Below, piece after piece: positions 38,328-48,733 of a DNA stretch of 64,000 nucleotides (position 1 is its first letter; the number at the start of each line of letters is the position of its first letter). A program made the translations under genes and the position numbers. A model generated the notes under the pieces. That model did not search any database. It worked only from the letters and a program-made list of their open reading frames with translations, and was not told the origin of the DNA. This DNA comes from Trichomonas vaginalis G3 (taxonomy: Eukaryota > Parabasalia > Trichomonadida > Trichomonadidae), in assembly GCF_026262505.1 (NCBI RefSeq), contig NC_067205.1, positions 6,262,001 through 6,326,000 on the forward strand, read 5' to 3'.

Positions 38328-39455
38328 GAGATTATTTTTTGTCGCATATTTGCGCATATTATGACACTTTTTCTGACATTTTTCTATAAATTGAGAGCAA
38401 AAGTATTCAAAATTTTGTCAAAATATGCGCAAAATTAAGAACTGCGCATATTATGACACACGATTATTTTTGTCCGTTAATGGAAACAAAATCTCTATGC
38501 ATTGCTTTTCTTCATGTCTTTCGCCTAAAGGTATGTTTAAAACAATATGTATGAGATACGTATTATAAAAGATTTGAAAAACTCACATATTATTATCAAA
38601 TTTTCAAATTTTTATCGAGAAAATATTGAAATCAAGACGAAAAAATATTGTTCATAACAAAATATTATAAAGATCTAGCATCTACAAGAGTTTCAAAGAA
38701 AAACAACCAACTTAAATTTTCTACTTCAAAAATAAGAACATCTTTCAAGTGTGACAAGCAAAAAAAGAATACATACGAATAGTTCAATTTGAAATGAATG
38801 ATATGTTTATGTATAAGCTAGATTTACCTACATTCGATAATTGCTAAACGTTCATAACTTTGCGAGATATTAAAGAGAATTTATCGCTATTTACGTTATT
38901 TTCGACAATATATCAATATACGGCGATTGTTAAGTGAGTAACTGAGGAAAAAATAAAAGATTTGATTAATCTGAAGATCAAAAGAAGATAACAAGAGAAA
39001 AATATGAATAAATAAATGAATAATGAATAGAAAAAAGAAAGAAGAATATTGAAGATGATTAAATGAAGTTATTATAGGAAAATTAAAAAATATTACTAAA
39101 ATTAAAGATATCTGACATGTTTACATATCTAATAATAATATATTTGTCATTTAAATCTATTTTGAATCATAGTAAACTATGATTGTCGTATGATTTAAAA
39201 GAATCTCTAAATTTGCTTACTAAAATTAAAGATATCTGACATGTTTACATATCTAATAATAATATATTTGTCATTTAAATCTATTTTGAATCATAGTAAA
39301 CTATGATTGTCGTATGATTTAAAAGAATCTCTAAATATCAAGTCAATTTCTTATAAAATTGTTATCCATCTCTTACATTTTTTATAATTACTACCTATAT
39401 TATCAATCTCAACGATGACAATATCTTGTTATCAATATATTAAATTTAATTTATA
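38328..39455. repeat. MULE left terminal inverted repeat with 124-bp tandem duplication
   Basis: Matches the right terminal repeat (47729-48733, about 1005 bp) in inverted orientation. It is longer by one extra tandem copy of a 124-bp block, with copies at about 39093-39216 and 39217-39340, each containing TATCTGACATGTTTACATAT. The right repeat has a single copy, so the duplication arose in the left end after the repeats were formed. Confidence 0.85.
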
Positions 39456-39681
39456 ACTTAACATTCAATGTTTCCATCTATTCTTTCCATATATTAAATT
39501 CTAAAAACACTTTAACAATTGTTCAATAAACACAATATTTATAACATTTAAAAATATTTCAATTGAATACATCTGATTCATTTAATGTAAATTCTGTGAT
39601 TTTTCCATCTTCATCATTTTCTAAGTTTATTTTAATTGAATCATTTATCTCTGAATCATTCCTGTTCATAAATTTCTCATT

Positions 39682-42234
39682 TCAATTATCACGATAATCA
39701 ATATCTCCTGGATGAAATTGATTTTTGTATTTGTCAATTTCTTCTTTTGGTATTTCTGAAATTTCGAGATTAAAATTTCTTTCAAAAGTAAATAATTCTT
39801 CATTAATTTTAGTTAACGAGATATAGTACGATTTTTTATGATCATACTGGTTTCGTTGATTGGTTAAATATCTATGAGCGATTACTGTATCAACTTGAAG
39901 TAAAGTATATATCATATGGAAAATTGTTGGATGTGGATATATTATGTGTGAGTTCAGTACCTTGTTAAATGATTCCACGCCATTATTCGAAAAAATCATA
40001 TCCTTCACATTCATTTTATTTATTTCTTCGTATTTATATTTCCATGTGCGAAGGAAATAAGCGGCAAATTTTGAAGTATCTTTAATTAATTCTAACTTGG
40101 AACAGATAAGTTTAAAAACTGAATTAGGAACGAATGGGCACCCACATAATAATTTTAATAAAGATTTGGATGCATGATCATCTTGATTGCACAACTTCTT
40201 AAAGTTCTTTACAAGCGCAGCAATGTAATGAAATATGCATCCAGTAAGAACTGTCTCTTTGCTGATCTTTTCTTTGATAGAGTTCATCAAAGCTGCTTCA
40301 AAATCTGTTGTGATGATGGAAAATTGATTAAGACCAATTTTAATCTGTTCATGTGTTAACATCATATTGAAAACAGTATTATAATCATCAGCACTTCTTC
40401 CCGTCATCAAAACATGTAGAAAAGGGAGATATAAATTTGTAGCATTATCAAATACCAAGAAATTCAATAATTGACCATTTGAGAGATTTATTGGTACCAC
40501 TTTGAATGTACCATCTATGAACAAATGTTTTAAAGTTCGTGCACGATTAATGAATAAAGGCAATCCAAAAAAGTAAAACTTAGAATCATCAATATTGGAA
40601 TAAATTTTTGTAATATAGAAATTTTGATTGTTATAATGTTCAAGTAATTTTTTAATCAACTCATCTTCGTTCATTTTCATTTTTGGTTTAATTTCCTGGT
40701 ACAACCTTCTGATAACATCAGACGATATTTCAATAATATCATCGTGAGATTCGTTATATTCCAACACAAGCTGATTTGCAAATGCTATTACCTGACTTAA
40801 TGAAACAATAGGATTAACCTGAATGAAATTTTGTATCTCACTCTCAAGTTCTAATTTATTTTGGTTAGTACCATCAATAATTGGAGATTTTGTATGTTTT
40901 GGACATCGATGTGGAGGATTAATTTCACAAACTTCAGCTTTTTTGCCTGTATTTGCTGGGAACAATGTAACAAGTTGAGAATAAGAACATCTTTTCTTTT
41001 TGGCACAATAATAAACAATTTCCAATCGATCAATTTTTGAATAATATATTTGAAAGCGAATAGGGATCCCTTCTGGATATATAACACTTTGATATTTCAA
41101 TTTATCTGAATCAGATATTTGAAAAGTATGATATGTTCTTAGAATGTTTTTTATTCTTATTTTACATTTGTCTTGCTCATCTTGATTCATGATAATATAA
41201 TTAGGAACACATTGTTTGCATGTATCTTCTGTAATGGCAGCTTTTTGGACTTTTGATTTAGTTTTTTGATATTGAAATGCATTTTGAATTAGAATGTTTG
41301 AATTGAGTAGATCATCAATGGGAAGATTATCAGTAAAATGAGTAATGTTTGAAAGTGATGGCAATGGAACTGTACTATCTACAGTTGGAGGATTAGAAAC
41401 AATCCTTTGTACGGAACTCTGATTTTCAGAAGTTGGAGGATTTGAAGGTATCCTAAAAATTGCCGTTCGATTAATTCTTTTAGAACGAGAAGGTGAAATT
41501 TGAACATTTCCATGAAGATTTATCAAATTTTGATTTCTTTCAATGGATTGTAAACTTCTTTCTTGATTTGTCAAATTTTGATTTCTTTCAATGGATTGTA
41601 AACTTCTTTCTTGATTTGTCAAATTTTGATTTCTTTCAATGGATTGTAAACTTCTTTCTTGATTTGTCAAATTTTGATTTCTTTCAATGGATTGTAAACT
41701 TCTTTCTTGATTTGTCAAATTTTGATTTCTTTCAATGGATTGTAAACTTCTTTCTTGATTCCTATCTTTATTTTGTAATATATTACAACTTTCATTTTCA
41801 AACTCAAATTCATTAAATGGTTCTTCTTGTTCAGATTGTTTTTGACTGTTTTCCGACGAATGTTTTTCAATAAATTTTAATATTTGGCATTCTGTATTTT
41901 TCAATTCTGCCAATGATGATGGTGATTCATCAGAATATCCTAATGGCCATTTATCTTCCATTGATTTTGTATCACCATTATCATTATCAGCAACATCTAT
42001 AGTAGCATCTTTACTTTCCGATTCCATTTTCTTACATTCTGTTCCATTTTCTTTGGATTCCTCCTCTTCTGACTCATCCTCCGATTTTTGATCAAAATTA
42101 AAGTTTAAAATTTTTAATGCTGCTTGTAAATTACTTTTCGTTATAATAAGTGCTATTTTTGCAACATTTTTGTCGAATCCCATTGATGTTAATGAATTAT
42201 ATTCTTGTGATTTACTAATTTTTAATTGATACAT
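39682..42234 (-). CDS. MULE transposase with N-terminal UBA-like domain, 850 aa
   Basis: The first ATG of the frame is at 42234; readable codons continue upstream to about 42345 without an ATG. Residues about 12-50 (YNSLTSMGFDKNVAKIALII, then TKSNLQAALKILNF) match the UBA ubiquitin-binding fold. Then come an acidic linker and five 16-residue repeats (QERSLQSIERNQNLTN). A FLYWCH/WRKY-like zinc region has YYCAKKKRCSYSQL and NPPHRCPKH. The MULE DDE core shows HLFIDGTFKVVP, FSIITTDFEAALMNS and a CxxH step in TGCIFHYIAAL, with an E candidate in SNNGVESFNKVLNSH. The frame is whole. It is divergent in composition from host genes (repeat linker). Confidence 0.82.
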   Translation of the reverse strand: MYQLKISKSQEYNSLTSMGFDKNVAKIALIITKSNLQAALKILNFNFDQKSEDESEEEESKENGTECKKMESESKDATIDVADNDNGDTKSMEDKWPLGYSDESPSSLAELKNTECQILKFIEKHSSENSQKQSEQEEPFNEFEFENESCNILQNKDRNQERSLQSIERNQNLTNQERSLQSIERNQNLTNQERSLQSIERNQNLTNQERSLQSIERNQNLTNQERSLQSIERNQNLINLHGNVQISPSRSKRINRTAIFRIPSNPPTSENQSSVQRIVSNPPTVDSTVPLPSLSNITHFTDNLPIDDLLNSNILIQNAFQYQKTKSKVQKAAITEDTCKQCVPNYIIMNQDEQDKCKIRIKNILRTYHTFQISDSDKLKYQSVIYPEGIPIRFQIYYSKIDRLEIVYYCAKKKRCSYSQLVTLFPANTGKKAEVCEINPPHRCPKHTKSPIIDGTNQNKLELESEIQNFIQVNPIVSLSQVIAFANQLVLEYNESHDDIIEISSDVIRRLYQEIKPKMKMNEDELIKKLLEHYNNQNFYITKIYSNIDDSKFYFFGLPLFINRARTLKHLFIDGTFKVVPINLSNGQLLNFLVFDNATNLYLPFLHVLMTGRSADDYNTVFNMMLTHEQIKIGLNQFSIITTDFEAALMNSIKEKISKETVLTGCIFHYIAALVKNFKKLCNQDDHASKSLLKLLCGCPFVPNSVFKLICSKLELIKDTSKFAAYFLRTWKYKYEEINKMNVKDMIFSNNGVESFNKVLNSHIIYPHPTIFHMIYTLLQVDTVIAHRYLTNQRNQYDHKKSYYISLTKINEELFTFERNFNLEISEIPKEEIDKYKNQFHPGDIDYRDN

Positions 42235-42652
42235 ATCAAAAAATGGCAAATTGAAAACATCTGTGGGTGGATCAACATTTACAACCTTTAAATCAATATC
42301 ATTGAAACATTTAATTATATCAACTGAATGAAATTCCTTCTTTTATATTTAATAACAAAAGAATATAAATTCAGATTGAATTTCCTTGCTATATAAAGGT
42401 ATAAACTTAAACAATGAACATCTTGGTTAGAATGAAGTAGAATTACATTCTTTTGATATCTAATTGTTAATTTCATAAAAAAGTAATTTTCAGATTTAAA
42501 AAAGTGAAAACCTTATTTATTAATAATTATTTAATTTGTTAATTAGAAAAAGAATTAATGAAAAACGATGTAATTAAAATAGTTAAAAGATGATGAAACG
42601 ATGAATAACAATGAAATTAGAAATATTATGATGCGATAGTATTAATATAGTA
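42235..42652. other. MULE 5' non-coding region
   Basis: AT-rich sequence between the transposase start and the nested palindrome. About the first 110 bases read in frame with the transposase (VNVDPPTDVFNLPFF) and may be lost coding sequence. No other feature seen. Confidence 0.45.
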
Positions 42653-43039
42653 TGGCATTCCAAACGGGAACCGCGGTTGGTTACCATGGATTTCCGTCAC
42701 CGGTCACATTTTAAAGATTTTTAAAGCCTTATAAAAATATGCTTTGTAAATCATTTTTTGTAAATCGGCAAAAATTTGGTAATTTTCTTCAACTAATAAA
42801 TCTGCGAATAGCATTTATAATACAAGAACAATCTTTTAAAATGCGTTTGATTCATTTTTGTATAATTTCATATAGGCACATATATTCTTCCGGGACTTTC
42901 CGTGATTTTACCGTAAAATCATTAGTTTACACCAATTTTTCCGTATTTTGAATAGTTTACTGCACTTTTTCCGTAAAATTGAGTTACGGGAATCCGCAAA
43001 ATTTCCGGACCTCATTTTTCATAGAATATAATAATAATT

Positions 43040-44291
43040 GTAATAAACAGAAATTCATCAAAAGTGACAGCTCTCAATTTTTTGACATTTGTAAATTCTA
43101 AATTGAATGAGAAAAATGAAATAATACTAAGCATAATACAATATTCTAGATTTAATTATAATTAGGAAAAAGTTAGTTTTGAGAGTACTTTTCATAGGCA
43201 TATAGAATGAAATCTTCTGAAAAATCATATCACATAAACTCATATTATTTTCTAATATATAACTATTTTATATAAAAATCAAATTCAATGATCTTAAAAG
43301 CGAAGGATAAACCTCAAAATTTACGAATATAATGAGTGGGAATATAGTGCTTATCTATCATAAAACCATATGAAATATCAATTTTTGCTTTACGCCTAAT
43401 TTTTGACGACAATTAGCAAAAAATGTTAAATGTTAACACTCAGTCCATTTGAATATGAAAAATAAAATTGACTTTGATTAAATGTTTTTATTTATCATGC
43501 AATTCTTCTTGCGACCAAAGATTTGAATAAAAGTTCAAAAAATAAGATAGCTTAAAAAATAATGTACGGTAGTGTTTACTAATAGATGAATAGTATATAA
43601 ATTCTATTAAAATGGATTTGATCCAAAAAAATATATAAAATTTGATCATAAATAAAATCGTTTTTAATTACTTCTTCATTTAAATTATAACAATTATTTT
43701 TGGTTTTATATTTTTTTGGATCAAATCCATTTTAATAGAATTTATATACTATTCATCTATTAGTAAACACTACCGTACATTATTTTTTAAGCTATCTTAT
43801 TTTTTGAACTTTTATTCAAATCTTTGGTCGCAAGAAGAATTGCATGATAAATAAAAACATTTAATCAAAGTCAATTTTATTTTTCATATTCAAATGGACT
43901 GAGTGTTAACATTTAACATTTTTTGCTAATTGTCGTCAAAAATTAGGCGTAAAGCAAAAATTGATATTTCATATGGTTTTATGATAGATAAGCATTATAT
44001 TCCCACTCATTATATTCGTAAATTTTGAGGTTTATCCTTCGCTTTTAAGATCATTGAATTTGATTTTTATATAAAATAGTTATATATTAGAAAATAATAT
44101 GAGTTTATGTGATATGATTTTTCAGAAGATTTTGTGTTCTTCTTCAAAATTTTATTTTTTTTATTAAAAAGAATCTTTACAAAATATACATTTACTTTAA
44201 TTAATATTTAAAAACGTGCTCTATCAAAAGTTCCAAAAATTCAATATTTTAGCTTTTCTGAGGTGTCACTTTTGATGAATTTCTGTTTACA
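43040..44291. mobile_element. 1.25-kb foldback element nested in the palindrome's left arm
   Basis: Ends carry AACAGAAATTCATCAAAAGT and its reverse complement ending at about 44291; the two halves are inverted copies meeting near 43680. The target, as judged from the uninterrupted copy at 25284, was an AATAATAATATTTG stretch, giving an apparent TAAT duplication. Half-copies of the same element form part of both palindrome arms (44526-45185 and about 46140-46797). Confidence 0.75.
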
Positions 44292-45520
44292 ACATAATAT
44301 TTGATAAAAAGATATATTATTTATATTTTTGATTTTTGAATTACGGAAAAAGTGAATTGATAACTTGATTTTTTTATATGGTTAATTTTTCAAATGATAT
44401 TATGAAGATCTAAAATATTAAAAGTAAAAAATTGAATTACGGAAAAAGTGAGGTCAAAAGTGAAATAAATTTGCAGAACAATTTTCATTGAAATAAGCTT
44501 TATTTTTCATTATTAATAACAATGCTGTAATAAACAGAAATTCATCAAAAGTGACAGCTCTCAATTTTTTGATATTTGTAAATTCTAAATTGAATGAGAA
44601 AAATGAAATAATACTAAGCATAATACAATATTCTAGATTTAATTATAATTAGGAAAAAGTTAGTTTTGAGAGTACTTTTCATAGGCATATAGAATGAAAT
44701 CTTCTGAAAAATAATATCATATAAACTCATATTATTTTCTAATATATAACTATTTTATATAAAAATCAAATTCAATGATCTTAAAAGCGAAGGATAAACC
44801 TCAAAATTTACGAATATAATGAGTGGGAATATAGTGCTTATCTATCATAAAACCATATGAAATATTAATTTTTGACGACAATTAGCAAAAAATGTTAAAT
44901 GTTAACACTCAGTCCATTTGAATATGAAAAATAAAATTGACTTTGATTAAATGTTTTTATTTATCATGCAATTCTTCTTGCGACCAAAGATTTGAATAAA
45001 ATTTCAAAAAATAAGATAGCTTAAAAATAATATACGGTAGTGTTTACTAATAGATGAATAGTATATAAATTCTATTAAAATGGATTTGATCCAAAAAAAT
45101 ATATAAAATTTGATCATAAATAAAATCGTTTTAAATTACTTCTTCATTTAAATTATAACAATTATTTTTGGTTTTATAGTTTTTAAAGCTCATGTGGTTT
45201 TTTTAACCACAGAATACTTATGTGCTGTAGCAAGCTTGCAATCCAAAGCTCACGTTAGACAACAAGAGTCATGAAGTCTCATACTAAGGGATATCCAACA
45301 TATATTTTAATAATCTAATGTTTGTGACAAATATTCAACATAAAATTAAGTTTTCGTTTCGTTACAAGGCATTCATACTTTGGAGATATCATATTTAATG
45401 TACAGAAAAGTTAATATTAAACAATACATGCTAAAGAATTAATAAATAAGATAATAAAATAAATTTATACGTAATTACTTTCATTTAATATGCTTTATGC
45501 TGTATAATATTGATTAAGAG

Positions 45521-45800
45521 TAGGGCTGTACAAGATTTAAAAAAACATTGCCGGGTTACCGTAGAGGCCTAAAAAAATCGCGCCTCGGCGGCAAGCCGCC
45601 TCGGCATTAAGAATGCGCATCTAAATTTTTATATGTCCTTCTTTCTTTTATTTTTCCCTTCCCTTCCTTTTCTTTTTCTTTTTTTCCCTCCTCTTGCTCT
45701 CATTTACCTTTTTTTTCCTTTTCTCATCATTTTTCAAAATTTAAAATTTTTATCAAAAATCTTGCCTATAAAAGCAGATTATGGAACCTTTTAATGCCTC
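45521..45800. repeat. 275-bp GGGCTGTACAAG element, central copy
   Basis: Starts TAGGGCTGTACAAGATTT and ends near AATGCCTCTTAAT. It contains a TTGCCGGGTTACCGTAGAGG block and a GC-rich hairpin (GGCGGC-AA-GCCGCC) in otherwise AT-rich, pyrimidine-tract DNA. Other copies lie at about 26020-26292 and 47405-47691. Its ends are not inverted repeats, so it may be a small-RNA-derived or SINE-like sequence. Confidence 0.6.
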
Positions 45801-47404
45801 TTAATCAATATTATACAGCATAAAGCATATTAAATGAAAGTAATTACGTATAAATTTATTTTATTATCTTATTTATTAATTCTTTAGCATGTATTGTTTA
45901 ATATTAACTTTTCTGTACATTAAATATGATATCTCCAAAGTATGAATGCCTTGTAACGAAACGAAAACTTAATTTTATGTTGAATATTTGTCACAAACAT
46001 TAGATTATTAAAATATATGTTGGATATCCCTTAGTATGAGACTTCATGACTCTTGTTGTCTAACGTGAGCTTTGGATTGCAAGCTTGCTACAGCACATAA
46101 GTATTCTGTGGTTAAAAAAACCACATGAGCTTTAAAAACTATAAAACCAAAAATAATTGTTATAATTTAAATGAAGAAGTAATTTAAAACGATTTTATTT
46201 ATGATCAAATTTTATATATTTTTTTGGATCAAATCCATTTTAATAGAATTTATATACTATTCATCTATTAGTAAACACTACCGTATATTATTTTTAAGCT
46301 ATCTTATTTTTTGAAATTTTATTCAAATCTTTGGTCGCAAGAAGAATTGCATGATAAATAAAAACATTTAATCAAAGTCAATTTTATTTTTCATATTCAA
46401 ATGGACTGAGTGTTAACATTTAACATTTTTTGCTAATTGTCGTCAAAAATTAATATTTCATATGGTTTTATGATAGATAAGCACTATATTCCCACTCATT
46501 ATATTCGTAAATTTTGAGGTTTATCCTTCGCTTTTAAGATCATTGAATTTGATTTTTATATAAAATAGTTATATATTAGAAAATAATATGAGTTTATATG
46601 ATATTATTTTTCAGAAGATTTCATTCTATATGCCTATGAAAAGTACTCTCAAAACTAACTTTTTCCTAATTATAATTAAATCTAGAATATTGTATTATGC
46701 TTAGTATTATTTCATTTTCTCATTCAATTTAGAATTTACAAATATCAAAAAATTGAGAGCTGTCACTTTTGATGAATTTCTGTTTATTACAGCATTGTTA
46801 TTAATAATGAAAAATAAAGCTTATTTCAATGAAAATTGTTCTGCAAATTTATTTCACTTTTGACCTCACTTTTTCCGTAATTCAATTTTTTACTTTTAAT
46901 ATTTTAGATCTTCATAATATCATTTGAAAAATTAACCATATAAAAAAATCAAGTTATCAATTCACTTTTTCCGTAATTCAAAAATCAAAAATATAAATAA
47001 TATATCTTTTTATCAAATATTATTATTATATTCTATGAAAAATGAGGTCCGGAAATTTTGCGGATTCCCGTAACTCAATTTTACGGAAAAAGTGCAGTAA
47101 ACTATTCAAAATACGGAAAAATTGGTGTAAACTAATGATTTTACGGTAAAATCACGGAAAGTCCCGGAAGAATATATGTGCCTATATGAAATTATACAAA
47201 AATGAATCAAACGCATTTTAAAAGATTGTTCTTGTATTATAAATGCTATTCGCAGATTTATTAGTTGAAGAAAATTACCAAATTTTTGCCGATTTACAAA
47301 AAATGATTTACAAAGCATATTTTTATAAGGCTTTAAAAATCTTTAAAATGTGACCGGTGACGGAAATCCATGGTAACCAACCGCGGTTCCCGTTTGGAAT
47401 GCCA

Positions 47405-47691
47405 TAATTAAGAGGCATTAAAAGGTTCCATAATCTGCTTTTATAGGCAAGATTTTTGATAAAAATTTTAAATTTTGAAAAATGATGAGAAAAGGAAAAA
47501 AAAGGTAAATGAGAGCAAGAGGAGGGAAAAAAAGAAAAAGAAAAGGAAGGGAAGGGAAAAATAAAAGAAAGAAGGACATATAAAAATTTAGATGCGCATT
47601 CTTAATGCCGAGGCGGCTTGCCGCCGAGGCGCGATTTTTTTAGGCCTCTACGGTAACCCGGCAATGTTTTTTTAAATCTTGTACAGCCCTA
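47405..47691. repeat. 275-bp GGGCTGTACAAG element, third copy
   Basis: Same sequence as the central copy, reading AGAGGCATTAAAAGGTTCCA to TTGTACAGCCCTATAA. It abuts the right end of the palindrome with only TAATTA between. Confidence 0.65.
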
Positions 47692-47728
47692 TAATATAGT
47701 AAAATCGAGTATGAGACAAAAGAATTTT

Positions 47729-48733
47729 ATAAATTAAATTTAATATATTGATAACAAGATATTGTCATCGTTGAGATTGATAATATAGGTAGTAATTATG
47801 AAAAAATGTAAGAGATGGATAACAATTTTATAAGAAATTGACTTGATATTTAGAGATTCTTTTAAATCATACGACAATCATAGTTTACTATGATTCAAAA
47901 TAGATTTAAATGACAAATATATTATTATTAGATATGTAAACATGTCAGATATCTTTAATTTTAGTAATATTTTTTAATTTTCCTATAATAACTTCATTTA
48001 ATCATCTTCAATATTCTTCTTTCTTTTTTCTATTCATTATTCATTTATTTATTCATATTTTTTCTCTTGTTATCTTCTTTTGATCTTCAGATTAATCAAA
48101 TCTTTTATTTTTTCCTCAGTTACTCACTTAACAATCGCCGTATATTGATATATTGTCGAAAATAACGTAAATAGCGATAAATTCTCTTTAATATCTCGCA
48201 AAGTTATGAACGTTTAGCAATTATCGAATGTAGGTAAATCTAGCTTATACATAAACATATCATTCATTTCAAATTGAACTATTCGTATGTATTCTTTTTT
48301 TGCTTGTCACACTTGAAAGATGTTCTTATTTTTGAAGTAGAAAATTTAAGTTGGTTGTTTTTCTTTGAAACTCTTGTAGATGCTAGATCTTTATAATATT
48401 TTGTTATGAACAATATTTTTTCGTCTTGATTTCAATATTTTCTCGATAAAAATTTGAAAATTTGATAATAATATGTGAGTTTTTCAAATCTTTTATAATA
48501 CGTATCTCATACATATTGTTTTAAACATACCTTTAGGCGAAAGACATGAAGAAAAGCAATGCATAGAGATTTTGTTTCCATTAACGGACAAAAATAATCG
48601 TGTGTCATAATATGCGCAGTTCTTAATTTTGCGCATATTTTGACAAAATTTTGAATACTTTTGCTCTCAATTTATAGAAAAATGTCAGAAAAAGTGTCAT
48701 AATATGCGCAAATATGCGACAAAAAATAATCTC
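47729..48733. repeat. MULE right terminal inverted repeat
   Basis: About 1005 bp, the reverse complement of the left terminal repeat. It ends GCGACAAAAAATAATCTC next to the host 9-bp duplication. It includes TGTCATAATATGCGC repeated twice (about 48603 and 48693), possible transposase-binding sites. Confidence 0.85.

Larger units (their letters stand above)
42653..47404. mobile_element. 4.75-kb palindromic (foldback) element nested in the MULE
   Basis: Begins TGGCATTCCAAACGGGAACC and ends with its reverse complement; TA on each side suggests a 2-bp duplication. The arms, about 1.75 kb each once the nested insertion is discounted, are almost identical. A 275-bp single-copy element (about 45521-45800) sits at the centre. 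The left arm alone carries a further 1.25-kb foldback. The 70-codon frames at 42739 and 47106 are the two arm copies of the one at 25000. No transposase. Confidence 0.82.
38328..48733. mobile_element. 10.4-kb Mutator-like element (MULE)
   Basis: Flanked by a perfect 9-bp target duplication CTTCTTCTG (38319-38327 and 48734-48742). Ends begin GAGATTATTTTTTGTCGCAT and are near-identical long terminal inverted repeats of about 1 kb. It carries one long transposase frame of MULE type. It also contains a nested palindromic element at 42653-47404 and a 275-bp element at 47405-47691. The high identity of the two ends argues for recent insertion. The 9-bp duplication and long inverted ends are established MULE traits. 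Confidence 0.9.

Noticed and set aside
25000-47318. Identical 70-codon frame at 25000, 42739 and 47106
   Set aside because: Conserved only because the whole repeat was recently copied; flanking non-coding bases are equally identical.
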